Assembly (NCBI GenBank): GCA_963718145.1
Contig: CAVQYJ010000017.1
Span: 1-64,000, forward strand
DNA from: UBA7672 sp963718145
Lineage (GTDB): Bacteria > Pseudomonadota > Alphaproteobacteria > Caulobacterales > Hyphomonadaceae
DNA length: 64,000 bases
Reading direction: 5' to 3'
Both the position numbers and the translations under genes were made by a program. Every line of letters begins with the position of its first letter. Positions within the stretch are counted from its first letter, which is position 1. The notes beneath the pieces are model-generated. The model saw only the letters and a list, made by a program, of their open reading frames with translations. It was not told the DNA's origin and did no database searches. This document shows positions 35,734-44,178 of this stretch, in pieces.

Positions 35734-37218
35734 TCAGGCCTTGACCACGCGGGAGCGGAGCTCTTTTGAGAGCTTGGCGGTGGCGTTGCGGGTGTCGATG
35801 ACGAGCGGGGCATGGCGGACCAGTTCCTCATAGTCGACCGCGTCGTGGTCCGTCGAGATCAGCACGCAATCATAGGCCGCTATCGTCTTCGGGGTGAGTT
35901 TCACCGACTTCATGCCGGCAAATTCGGGGTGATCGCGGTTCTTGGGCACCGAAGAGATATGCGGGTCGTGATAGTCGACCATCGCCTTGCGCTCGCGCAG
36001 CAGGTGGATGAGGTGCAGCGAGGGACTCTCGCGCATATCGTCGACATTCTTCTTGTACGCCAGGCCGAGGACGAGGATACGCGATCCGGCGACAGCCTTC
36101 TGCAGGCGCGTGCTCATCGCTTCAGCCAGCATCTCGATGACGTAGCGCGGCATGTTGGTGACAACGTCGCCCGCCAGTTCGATAAAGCGGGTGGCCTCGC
36201 CATGAGCGCGAGCTTTCCATGTCAGGTAGAACGGGTCGATCGGGATGCAGTGCCCGCCAAGGCCGGGGCCTGGGTAGAAGGCCATGAAGCCGAAGGGCTT
36301 GCTCTTGGCGCCTTCGATGACGTCCCACACGTCGATGTCCATGCCCTGGAAGACGACCTTCAGTTCGTTGACCAGCGCGATGTTGATCAGGCGAAAGATG
36401 TTCTCGGTAAGCTTCACCGCCTCGGCCGTCTTCATGTCGGCGACGGTCACGACCTTGGTGATCGCCTCGTAGACCGAGACCGCCATGTCGCGCTCATGCG
36501 CCGTGTTGGCGCCGACGACCTTCGGGATGGTCGAGGTCGAGAAGTTCATGTTGCCTGGGTCCTCGCGCTCGGGCGAGTAGGCGATGGCGAAGTCGCGGCC
36601 GGCCTTGAGGCCGGTCTTCTCGAGGATCGTCTTGACGATCTCGTCGCTGGTGCCGGGGTAGGTGGTTGACTCGAGAACGACGAGTTGGCCCGGGCGAAGG
36701 CGCTTGGCGATCAGCTCCGTGGTTTTCTCGACGTAGGAGATGTCGGGCTCGCGATGCGCATTAAGTGGCGTCGGCACGCACATGAGGAGCGCGTCGGCGA
36801 CGGCGAGGCGCTTTTCGGCCGACGTCACTTCAAGGCGCTTGGTCGCGTTCATCGCGGCGATACGCTTGTTCGGGATGTGCTCGATGTAGGTGCGGCCGGC
36901 CTTGAGCGCCTCGATCTTTGCATCGTCGATGTCGAAGCCGAGGACGCGGAAACCGGCATTGAGGAAGGCTTCGGCGAGCGGCAGGCCGACATAGCCAAGG
37001 CCCATTATGCCGATGGTGAGATCGCGCTTCTTCGCCTTGCGGACATAGTCAGCCGCCAGCGCCGGACCGGTGAGCTTGCGCTCCGTGGCCGCCTTGGCGG
37101 CGCCGACTTTCGTGGCCGTGACCTTGGCGGCCACTTTCCGCTCGTTGGCGCCGACCCTGCGCTCGGCGATGGTCTTCACGCGTACTGACTTCTTCACGGA
37201 CTTCCCCCGGACTCTCAC
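35734..37218 (-). CDS. UDP-N-acetyl-glucosamine/hexosamine 6-dehydrogenase (WbpA-like)
   Basis: This 494-residue enzyme oxidises the C6 of UDP-HexNAc to a uronate. The Rossmann motif is GIMGLGYVGLPLAEAF (residues ~69-84). VLESTTYPGTSDEIV, AYSPEREDPGN, EAVKLTENIFRLINIALVNELK, and the catalytic Cys region GPGLGGHCIPIDPFYL are present. The first ~60 residues form a Lys/Arg/Ala-rich extension not typical of the family. The GTG start at 37218 overlaps the aminotransferase stop by 4 bp; GTG codons further in (for example 37197) are also possible, so the extension might be shorter. It acts with the next gene to make amino-uronic sugars. Confidence 0.9.
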   Translation of the reverse strand: MRVRGKSVKKSVRVKTIAERRVGANERKVAAKVTATKVGAAKAATERKLTGPALAADYVRKAKKRDLTIGIMGLGYVGLPLAEAFLNAGFRVLGFDIDDAKIEALKAGRTYIEHIPNKRIAAMNATKRLEVTSAEKRLAVADALLMCVPTPLNAHREPDISYVEKTTELIAKRLRPGQLVVLESTTYPGTSDEIVKTILEKTGLKAGRDFAIAYSPEREDPGNMNFSTSTIPKVVGANTAHERDMAVSVYEAITKVVTVADMKTAEAVKLTENIFRLINIALVNELKVVFQGMDIDVWDVIEGAKSKPFGFMAFYPGPGLGGHCIPIDPFYLTWKARAHGEATRFIELAGDVVTNMPRYVIEMLAEAMSTRLQKAVAGSRILVLGLAYKKNVDDMRESPSLHLIHLLRERKAMVDYHDPHISSVPKNRDHPEFAGMKSVKLTPKTIAAYDCVLISTDHDAVDYEELVRHAPLVIDTRNATAKLSKELRSRVVKA

Positions 37219-38384
37219 GCTTTTCCACCATTGAAGGCGCGAATTTTTTCGATGATCTGATCCTGCACCGCAGACTCGAGATAGGGATGCATTGGCAGGC
37301 TGATCACCTTGCCGGCCTTGGCTTCGGACACCGGCAGGCCGCCTGGCCCGGTCGGGTAGACCGAATAGATCTTCTGCTTGTGAATCGGGATGGGGTAGTA
37401 GACGGCGGTCGGCACATTCTCGCGCTTGAGATGGGCCGCGAGGCCGTCGCGGTTTTCCAGTTCGATCGTATACTGCGCCCAGGTCGAGACGCCGCCCTTG
37501 ATCACCGCCGGCGTCGAGGTGACGTAGCCCTTCAGGCCCTTGGCGTAGCGGTCGGCGACGACATTCCGCTTTGCGATCTCGTCGGCGAAGATGGCGAGCT
37601 TCTCGATCAGGATCGCGGCCTGGATGGTGTCGAGGCGGCTGTTGAGGCCAATGCGGACGTTCAGGTATTTCGGATCGTGCTCGAACTTCTGCCGTTCGAT
37701 ATCTGCCTTGGTCGCCTTGCCGTGGACGCGGATCGAATCGATCAGGTCTGCGAGATCATTGTCGTTGGTCTGCACCGCGCCGCCATCGCCATAGCAGCCG
37801 AGGGGTTTCGCCGGAAAGAAGCTGGTGGTGACGCAGTCGGCCCAGTGCGCCGGGTGCTTGCCGTCGATGGTGCAGCCATAGCCCTGCGCCGAGTCCGCAA
37901 TGAGCTTGAGGCTGTACCTTTTCGCGATGGCCGCGATCGCAGGATAGTCGGCGGCCTGGCCGAACAGGTCGACGGCGATGATGACTTTGGGTTTGAGCTT
38001 GCCCTCCTTGATCGTCGCCTTGATCGTGGCCTCGAGATGCTCGGGGTCCATGTTGTAGGTATCGGGCAGGATGTCGACGAAGACCGGGCTGGCGCCGGTC
38101 CAGGGGATGATCTCGGCAGTCGCCGCAAAGGTGAAACTCGGGCAGAAGACGGCGTCGCCCTCGGCGACATTCCAGGCCATCAGCGGCAGGACCAGCGCAT
38201 CGGTGCCATTCGCGCAGGAGAGCGTGCGTTTGGCGCCCGAGAAGGCCGACATCTGCTTCTCGAATTCGATGACCTCGGGGCCCATGATGTAGGCGCCGCC
38301 CTCGATCACTTTCTGGACGGCCAGATCGATCTTCCCGGCGATGCGCCGACGCTGGGCCTGCAGGTCGATGAACGCGATACTCAC
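37215..38384 (-). CDS. DegT/DnrJ/EryC1/StrS sugar aminotransferase (WbpE-like)
   Basis: This 389-residue PLP enzyme starts MSIAFIDLQAQRRRIAGKIDLAVQKVIEGGAYIMGPEV. The catalytic lysine lies in TSFFPAKPLGCYGDGGAV. FTFAATAEIIPWTGASPVFVDI and RIGLNSRLDTIQAAIL complete the signatures. It transaminates a 3-keto-hexuronate nucleotide, matching WbpE of the UDP-GlcNAc(3NAc)A pathway. Together with the dehydrogenase downstream and the Gfo/Idh oxidoreductases it covers most of that pathway; an acetyltransferase (WbpD) is not visible here. Confidence 0.9.
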   Translation of the reverse strand: MSIAFIDLQAQRRRIAGKIDLAVQKVIEGGAYIMGPEVIEFEKQMSAFSGAKRTLSCANGTDALVLPLMAWNVAEGDAVFCPSFTFAATAEIIPWTGASPVFVDILPDTYNMDPEHLEATIKATIKEGKLKPKVIIAVDLFGQAADYPAIAAIAKRYSLKLIADSAQGYGCTIDGKHPAHWADCVTTSFFPAKPLGCYGDGGAVQTNDNDLADLIDSIRVHGKATKADIERQKFEHDPKYLNVRIGLNSRLDTIQAAILIEKLAIFADEIAKRNVVADRYAKGLKGYVTSTPAVIKGGVSTWAQYTIELENRDGLAAHLKRENVPTAVYYPIPIHKQKIYSVYPTGPGGLPVSEAKAGKVISLPMHPYLESAVQDQIIEKIRAFNGGKA

Positions 38385-38559
38385 AGCGGACTCCTCCGTT
38401 CGGGAACCCGTTCCGTTAGCCCACGATTCAGGGTTTGGGTAGGAGCATTATGCGCATTCTTCGGTCATGTTGCGTGATCGGACCGCGCCAATGAGTCCAA
38501 CCCTGTCAAGCTCGAAAGGCAATGTACGCCGGCGCTAAATGGGCCGGGATCAGCGGGGG

Positions 38560-39603
38560 TCAGAACGGCTTGCGGTCGCCGGCGGCCCGGGGCCGGGCGC
38601 TTGAGTCTACCCGGGTCGCCGCCTCGATCTCTTCGGCCCTGTCCTCGAAGTTCAGGGTCTGCGCAATCACCGTCGTGGGACGCTCTCGAACCTGATCGTA
38701 GATGCGGCCGATATACGCGCCGATGATCCCCAGAAAGAGACTGTTGAGCGCGATCCCTAGCAGTATCAGTATCAGAGTCATGGCGAGGCCGGGCGGCCAG
38801 TCGGCGCCCCAGAACAGCTTTCCGACGACGAACGCCACGATCGAAACGAACGCGACGGCGGCAACCGCCATGCCGGTGTAGAAGGCGAACTTCAGCGGCA
38901 GGCGCGAGTGCGTGAAAATGCCGTGCATGGCCATCCGGATCAGGTTGTTGACCGGGAACTTGCTCTCGCCGTGCTGGCGTTCGTCGCGATCATACTCGAT
39001 CCCGTACTGGTTGCGGGCAAGCGAGGAGATCAGGCCGCGCAGATAGGGATCGGCCTCGTTGATCTGGCGCAGCATGCGGATCACGGACTGGTCGACCAGG
39101 CGGAAGTCGCCCGCATCGGCGATCAGATGCGCGCCGTCAAGACGGGCGAGGAGCCGGTAGTAGGCCTTGCGCCCCTGAGTCAGCAGCATGGGTTCGATGC
39201 GCTTGCGCCGCACGCCGACGACCACGTCGTGCCCCTCGCGCCACCTGCGGAGGAATTCTGGGAAGAGGCTTGGCGGGTCCTGCAGGTCGGCGTCGATCTG
39301 GATGGCGGCGGCGCCTCGCGCCAGCCGGTAACCCGTGAGGACCGATTTGTGGAATCCGAAATTCCTCGCGAACCGCGCTACGCGGACCGAAGGGTTGTCG
39401 CGCGCCAGAATAGCGAGTTTAGAGAAGGTGCCGTCGGTCGAGCAGTTGTCGGTGAAGATGAATTCAAACTCGTAGCCGGGAATGGCGTCGGTCACACGCT
39501 TCAGCTCGGCGAAGGTCGGCTCGACATTGTCTTCTTCATTGTAGCAGGGGATGATGATCGAGATCAGCGTCGGCGTGCCCTTGAACTCTACTGCGCCTGA
39601 CAT
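38560..39603 (-). CDS. GT2 family glycosyltransferase with two C-terminal membrane helices (polyprenyl-phosphate type)
   Basis: This 347-residue enzyme has a GT-A domain with LISIIIPCYNEEDNVEPTF, the DxD-type metal site QIDADLQDPPSLFPEFLRRW and KSVLTGYRLARG. The C-terminus has two hydrophobic helices (FAFYTGMAVAAVAFVSIVAFVVG and LAMTLILILLGIALNSLFLGIIG), as in DPM1/GtrB/ArnC enzymes that make undecaprenyl-phosphate-linked sugars. The ATG at 39603, after GGGGGGAG, is preferred over upstream non-ATG codons. With the GtrA gene at 42653 it could form a flipping pair. Confidence 0.9.
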   Translation of the reverse strand: MSGAVEFKGTPTLISIIIPCYNEEDNVEPTFAELKRVTDAIPGYEFEFIFTDNCSTDGTFSKLAILARDNPSVRVARFARNFGFHKSVLTGYRLARGAAAIQIDADLQDPPSLFPEFLRRWREGHDVVVGVRRKRIEPMLLTQGRKAYYRLLARLDGAHLIADAGDFRLVDQSVIRMLRQINEADPYLRGLISSLARNQYGIEYDRDERQHGESKFPVNNLIRMAMHGIFTHSRLPLKFAFYTGMAVAAVAFVSIVAFVVGKLFWGADWPPGLAMTLILILLGIALNSLFLGIIGAYIGRIYDQVRERPTTVIAQTLNFEDRAEEIEAATRVDSSARPRAAGDRKPF

Positions 39604-39627
39604 GGCGTCACGCACTCCCCCCAAAGG

Positions 39628-40857
39628 TCAGACGAAATCGCCTGGCGCAATGATGTTGATGAACTGGCCCTTGAAGCCTCGGCCCCGCATATACGCCTCG
39701 ATCTCGTCCGAAATGTGCCAGGCAAGGTTGAGCAGCGGGCCTGTGGCCGTGGCCGGGTCGAAATTATCGTCCGATGCGATCACGATCCGGGTGCCCGGCA
39801 CATAGTGCGCGACCTTGGCCGAGGTCGGTTTTTCGTACACGCGCTCGACCATCTTCTCGTCGAGGCCGAGCAGTTTCACCGGGATCGCCGAGCGGCCCGG
39901 GAAAGCCTTGGCCGGCAGTCTACCGTGCTTGTCGAAGGCCGCTTTCAGCTCTTCCGACTTGCGCGTCTTCCACATCTCGATGTCGCTGGACAGCTTCCTC
40001 AGTCGCGCGCCGAACCCGTCCTCGATCGCCTTGACCTCGGCATAGCGATCATGTCCGGCCGGGGTCATGGCGCCCTTGATGATGACGCGGATGTTGCCGC
40101 CGTAGCGCTTCGGGAATTCGGCCTTCGCGATCCGCCGCTTCATCGCATCCGCGATATGGGTGAAGGAGCGGTAGCTGTAGGTGCGAGGGTGCTCGTGATA
40201 GAAGGTGTCAAACTGGCGCTTGTCGAGGACGGCGCCGAGATAGTGGTTCTCGACGACCAGGGCGGTGTCGTCGTGGAAGAGGATCAGCAGGGCGCGGATC
40301 ACGGCCGGCAGGTCTTCGATGTGCGCGAAAACGTTGGTGAAGGTCATCACGTCCGGCTTGCCGTACGCGGCGACGAATTTCCGGGCGATGTCTTCGGTCA
40401 GGAATTCCTGCAGCACCACATGGCCACGCTCGGCTGCGTCCGCCGCGGCGCCGGTCGGCTCTATTCCGAACGTTTTTGCGCCAGCCTCGGCGAAGAAGGA
40501 AAGAAGGCTGCCGTCGTTGCAGCCGACGTCGAGGACTTTCTTGCCTTTCAGCGAGCCGATCTCGCGTTCGCACTCCTGCACCAGTTGTTTCATGCCGTTG
40601 AGGACGTCGGCGGTGTGCCGGGAGCGGTAGTGATAGGTGACGGGGAAGAGTTCCTGCTTGGGGATCTGGAATTTCTGGTGGGCGGTGGCGCAGGTCGCGC
40701 AATAGAGGATCTCGATGGGATACTCCTTGCACACCCGCGCGCTGCCGACCTCGACGAGGTCGTCGCACATCGGATGAGAGCCAAGATCGAGCACGGCCTC
40801 GAGCTCACGTGAACCGCACACTTCGCAGGAGCTGATCGCAACAAGTCCGGCTGACAT
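39628..40857 (-). CDS. NDP-sugar C-methyltransferase (TylC3/NovU-like)
   Basis: This 409-residue SAM enzyme has an N-terminal zinc-finger-like domain (SCEVCGSRELEAVLDLGSHPMCDDL ... ILYCATCATAHQ), a Rossmann SAM domain (GKKVLDVGCNDGSLLSFFAEAG) and a C-terminal domain (WHISDEIEAYMRGRGFKGQFINI). This three-part layout is that of 3-C-methyltransferases acting on 4-keto-6-deoxy sugars. The neighbour genes make CDP-4-keto-6-deoxyglucose, so the product is probably a 3-C-methyl branched sugar. The ATG at 40857 overlaps the rfbF stop by one base. Confidence 0.85.
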   Translation of the reverse strand: MSAGLVAISSCEVCGSRELEAVLDLGSHPMCDDLVEVGSARVCKEYPIEILYCATCATAHQKFQIPKQELFPVTYHYRSRHTADVLNGMKQLVQECEREIGSLKGKKVLDVGCNDGSLLSFFAEAGAKTFGIEPTGAAADAAERGHVVLQEFLTEDIARKFVAAYGKPDVMTFTNVFAHIEDLPAVIRALLILFHDDTALVVENHYLGAVLDKRQFDTFYHEHPRTYSYRSFTHIADAMKRRIAKAEFPKRYGGNIRVIIKGAMTPAGHDRYAEVKAIEDGFGARLRKLSSDIEMWKTRKSEELKAAFDKHGRLPAKAFPGRSAIPVKLLGLDEKMVERVYEKPTSAKVAHYVPGTRIVIASDDNFDPATATGPLLNLAWHISDEIEAYMRGRGFKGQFINIIAPGDFV

Positions 40858-41684
40858 CAGCTGCCCTTTTCTTTGGCCGCGGCGGCTTTGAGCCACGGAG
40901 CCGTACCGTTACGCACCATGGCGTCGAGGTCCATCTTGTCCCTCAGCGTGTCCATGGGTTTCCAGAAGCCGTGGTGGACATAGGCCTGGAGCTGCCCGTC
41001 GGCCGCCAGCTTTTCCAGCGGCTCGCGCTCCCAGGTCGTGCTGTCGCCGGCGACATAGTCGATGACGCCCGGCTCGAGCACGAAGAATCCGCCATTGATG
41101 TAGCCCATCTCGTTGGTGGGCTTTTCGCGGAAGGCGCTCACCTCCGGGCCGTTGAGTTCAAGGATGCCGAAGCGGCCGGGGGAGGGCACGGCCATGACCG
41201 TGGCCAGCTTGCCGTGCTTCTTGTGGAACGCCACCAGGGCCGCAATATCGACATCGCTGACGCCATCGCCATAGGTCATTGCGAAAGTCGACTTGCCGAG
41301 ATAGGGGGCGACGCGCTTCAGGCGCCCGCCAGTCAGCGTCTCCGTCCCGGTGTCGATCATGGCGATCTTCCAGTTTTCGGCGGAGCGCTTGACATAGCTC
41401 ATCTTGCCGTCGGCGAGGCTGACTTCGATGTCGGAGTTCCGCAGGAAGTAGTTGGCGTAGTATTCCTTGATGACTTCGCCCTTGTAGCCGCAGCAGACCA
41501 CGAACTCGTTGAAGGACGAGGCGGCATAGATGCGCATAATGTGCGACAGGATCGGCTCCCCGCCGACCTCGACCATGGGCTTGGGCCTGACTTGCGTTTC
41601 CTCGGCGAGACGCGTGCCGAGGCCGCCTGCTAGCAATACCGTCTTGATGGGAACGGCCCCTTGCCTACGACCAAAAACTATCAC
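40857..41684 (-). CDS. rfbF: Glucose-1-phosphate cytidylyltransferase
   Basis: This protein of about 263-275 residues has TVLLAGGLGTRLAEETQVRPKPMVEVGG (nucleotidyltransferase loop), AMTYGDGVSDVDIAAL and GFWKPMDTLRDKMDLDAM. This is a clear match to RfbF, which makes CDP-glucose. The conserved start would be M-K-T-V-L-L, but the codon there is ATC (41648); GTG at 41684 is the nearest legal in-frame start and adds 12 residues. A good ribosome site (AAGGGG) lies 8 bp before the ATC, so ATC may be a miscalled or mutated ATG. CDP-glucose feeds RfbG at 44179. Confidence 0.88.
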   Translation of the reverse strand: MIVFGRRQGAVPIKTVLLAGGLGTRLAEETQVRPKPMVEVGGEPILSHIMRIYAASSFNEFVVCCGYKGEVIKEYYANYFLRNSDIEVSLADGKMSYVKRSAENWKIAMIDTGTETLTGGRLKRVAPYLGKSTFAMTYGDGVSDVDIAALVAFHKKHGKLATVMAVPSPGRFGILELNGPEVSAFREKPTNEMGYINGGFFVLEPGVIDYVAGDSTTWEREPLEKLAADGQLQAYVHHGFWKPMDTLRDKMDLDAMVRNGTAPWLKAAAAKEKGS

Positions 41685-41794
41685 TCCGGAGGATGGCCGG
41701 CGACCGCCTCCAAGGGGCGTAGTGGACGACAGACCCGCCGGCTGTAAAGGGCAAATTGCTCTGCCATTGCCGGGCGCAATGGACTGTCGCGCGA

Positions 41795-42532
41795 TTACGA
41801 CGGTTTTCTGCCGCTGGCGTAGTACTGTGCGCCTAGGCCCAGCAGGCCCAACCCCTCGTCCGCGGGGTAGAGCGGGCCGGCGACCGGCGGGATCGAGAGG
41901 ATCGAACGGACCTTGATATCCCCGAAACCGGCTTCGGCGAGCAGGCTGCGCGTCTTCGACCCTTTCAACAGCACGGCGTCGGCGTCGATCGGGCAGGAAT
42001 TGACGATACGCTGGGTAACCGGGTTCCACGGATTGTGTTCGAACACCACGCCGAGGCCGCCGGGCCGCAGCACGCGCTTCATCTCGGACACAAACTCGGG
42101 CCAGCTTGGTACGGGTACGTGGTGCATCACGCACATCGCGAAGGCGACGTTGAACGAGGCGTCGGGATAGGGGAGGCGCCCGCCGGAGTAGGACGTGTAG
42201 GAGACGGCAGGGTTGTTCTGTTGCGCCTCCTCGATGCTCCGGGCGGAGACGTCGATGCCGCTGAGGCTTTTGTACTTGGGCGCGATCAGCGAGTGGTAGT
42301 TGGCGATGCCGCAGCCGAGGTCGAGCACTTCGAGGGCCGAGTTGTCTCCGAGATTTCGACGGGTCAGGCGCAGCAGGTATTCGCACTTGGCGCGGACAAA
42401 GAAATCGGCCTTAAGGCCGGAGAAGGCGACAGCATCATTGATCTGCTGGCCGTAGCTCGACACGAACCGGTCGAAGTCTTTGGAAACTTTCTGCTGGCTG
42501 ACCGCCTTGGCAGGTTCCGGCGGCATGTGCAC
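41795..42532 (-). CDS. Class I SAM-dependent methyltransferase
   Basis: This 245-residue enzyme has the SAM loop VLDLGCGIANYHSLIAP, the acidic FAMCVMHHVPVPSWPEFVSEMKRVLRPGG and GLGVVFEHNP. It belongs to the Methyltransf_11/UbiE-like group; the target could be a sugar O- or N-methyl position. It has no signal peptide. It sits between rfbF and gtrA, on the rfbF strand. Confidence 0.82.
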   Translation of the reverse strand: MHMPPEPAKAVSQQKVSKDFDRFVSSYGQQINDAVAFSGLKADFFVRAKCEYLLRLTRRNLGDNSALEVLDLGCGIANYHSLIAPKYKSLSGIDVSARSIEEAQQNNPAVSYTSYSGGRLPYPDASFNVAFAMCVMHHVPVPSWPEFVSEMKRVLRPGGLGVVFEHNPWNPVTQRIVNSCPIDADAVLLKGSKTRSLLAEAGFGDIKVRSILSIPPVAGPLYPADEGLGLLGLGAQYYASGRKPS

Positions 42533-42606
42533 ATCCTTGAGATTGCTGTTATCCAGAGCCTATCCTATGGCACGGGACGGCGATCAGCAAAACGCCCGCC
42601 GGCAGG

Positions 42607-42635
42607 GCCAGCCTGGCGGCTTTTTTCAGGCTGGC
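42607..42635. repeat. Perfect 9-bp inverted repeat in the methyltransferase-gtrA gap
   Basis: The arms GCCAGCCTG (42607-42615) and CAGGCTGGC (42627-42635) pair perfectly with an 11-base loop that includes six T residues. It lies between the divergent methyltransferase start and the gtrA start at 42653. The loop position of the T run does not fit a classical terminator, so it could be a regulatory hairpin in the gtrA leader. Confidence 0.5.
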
Positions 42636-42652
42636 GGGGTTTCAAAGGGCGG

Positions 42653-43072
42653 ATGTCCGGCAACAGCAAGCCTTCCTCTCCCGCCGGCGTCGTCGATGCG
42701 ACGGCGCGCCGTTATGTCCTAGTGGGACTGCTTGTCACGGTTGCCTCCTACGCCTTCCTCATGGCGCTGGTGTTGCTGACCCATATCGACGATTTCGCAG
42801 CCAATTTCGCGACGCTGCTGTTCGGCCTTACCCTGTCCTTCCTGCTCAACCGCAATTTCGTGTTCCGCCATCAGGGAAACCAGGTCGCGGCGCTGGCGCG
42901 CTTCGTTGGGGTCGTTGCGGTCGCCTATGGCGCTAATCTCGCCGCGCTTCAGCTGCTGCTCACACGCACGGCGTCTCCGCCGGCGCTGGCACAGTTCGTG
43001 GCCTTCAGCGTCTATTCCGTCATCGCCTATGTCCTGCACCGGCTGTGGACCTTTGCGGGGCGGCCGCAGTGA
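42653..43072 (+). CDS. GtrA-family membrane protein
   Basis: This 139-residue protein has four predicted transmembrane helices (RYVLVGLLVTVASYAFLMALVLL, FAANFATLLFGLTLSFLLNRNFVF, VGVVAVAYGANLAALQLLL, FVAFSVYSVIAYVLHRLWTF), with the LNRxFVFR family motif after the second. GtrA proteins flip polyprenyl-phosphate-sugar donors made by GtrB-like GT2 enzymes; such an enzyme is at 38560. The stop overlaps the next gene's GTG (GTGA). Confidence 0.9.
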   Translation: MSGNSKPSSPAGVVDATARRYVLVGLLVTVASYAFLMALVLLTHIDDFAANFATLLFGLTLSFLLNRNFVFRHQGNQVAALARFVGVVAVAYGANLAALQLLLTRTASPPALAQFVAFSVYSVIAYVLHRLWTFAGRPQ

Positions 43073-44094
43073 GCTTGTCCATCGATACCCTCGAAACCTG
43101 GTGGCGCGAAGCCGCGCGGCCTGCGCCGCTGGTCATTTTCGGGGCCGGGCGTTGGGGCCGAGTTTGGGCGGATGTGGCGATCGCTGCACGAGGCGGCGCG
43201 GACGGTGTCAGCCTGATCGCGCGCAGCAATCTTGCGGAGACCCAGGCGTGGCATGCCGAGCAGGCGCATCGCGGCGGGCTTGCGATCTTTGATGCTCCGG
43301 AAGCCGCGTTCAGCGCCGTTGGCGGCGCAGCCAGCGCGATCATCGCGTCGCGCCCGCGCGATCATGCGCGTGACATCGGACTCTGCCTCGACAGGTCCTG
43401 TTCCGCGCTCGTGGAAAAGCCGTTCCTGCCTGGCGCGGACGATGCACCGCCGCTGCTCGCACGGGCTCGTTCGCAGGGATTGCTGATTGGCATCGCCGCC
43501 GAGTTCAGCCTCTTGCCGGAGCTGCATCTGCTCGCAGGCAGACTTGGCAGCTGGAGCGGGGAGGCCGTGCTGCACTGGGGCGATCCGGTCGCAGAAATGA
43601 GGTATGGCGCCGCCAAGCGCAGTCACGATGAAGTGCCGATGCTGGGCGATCTTCTTGCCCATGCTTTTTCCGTCTTCGAAGTGCTGGGGCCGCCAAAGGG
43701 ACGCTGGGTTCTCGCCGAAGCAAGCCAGGACAGCGACGGAAAGACTGGCGAGCTGGTGCTGGAGTCTGGCATGACGCGCTGCAGGCTGGTTGCAGACAAG
43801 AGCGCGCCCAAGAGGCTGCGCCTTTTGACAATCATCGGCGTCGACGGTCGGCGCTTCGAGCTCGACTTCAGCGAGGCCACGGCCACACTTCGCCGCGATG
43901 GCGATCTCGTGCCGGTTCCGGAACGCTGGGCGGCGCTCACATCTACCCTGCGCTTGGAACTCGGCGCGTGGCAGTCGGCGCTGCGCGGCGAGGGCGAGGT
44001 CCCTGCGCTCGTATCGAGGCTGGAGGATCACATCGGTCTTGCCGGTCAGCTTGCCGCTCTGCTCCGCGAAGGGCGCGCGTCGCCGCGGATTTGA
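43069..44094 (+). CDS. Gfo/Idh/MocA family oxidoreductase
   Basis: This 341-residue protein begins with GTG at 43069 (SLSIDTLETWWREAARPAPLV), overlapping gtrA by 4 bp. The N-terminal Rossmann fold has LVIFGAGRWGRVWADVAI, and VEKPFLPGADDAPPLL is the conserved EKP motif. It has the usual length. It differs from typical members in a shortened C-terminal sheet domain. The substrate is unknown, but the setting suggests a nucleotide sugar. Confidence 0.82.
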   Translation: MSLSIDTLETWWREAARPAPLVIFGAGRWGRVWADVAIAARGGADGVSLIARSNLAETQAWHAEQAHRGGLAIFDAPEAAFSAVGGAASAIIASRPRDHARDIGLCLDRSCSALVEKPFLPGADDAPPLLARARSQGLLIGIAAEFSLLPELHLLAGRLGSWSGEAVLHWGDPVAEMRYGAAKRSHDEVPMLGDLLAHAFSVFEVLGPPKGRWVLAEASQDSDGKTGELVLESGMTRCRLVADKSAPKRLRLLTIIGVDGRRFELDFSEATATLRRDGDLVPVPERWAALTSTLRLELGAWQSALRGEGEVPALVSRLEDHIGLAGQLAALLREGRASPRI

Positions 44095-44178
44095 CTTGCG
44101 TCCCGCAGGCGTTTCCTGTTCCTGCCGGTCGAGGCTGTCGGGCGCGGACAGGCAGCAGGCTGGCTGGAGCAGGGGATC

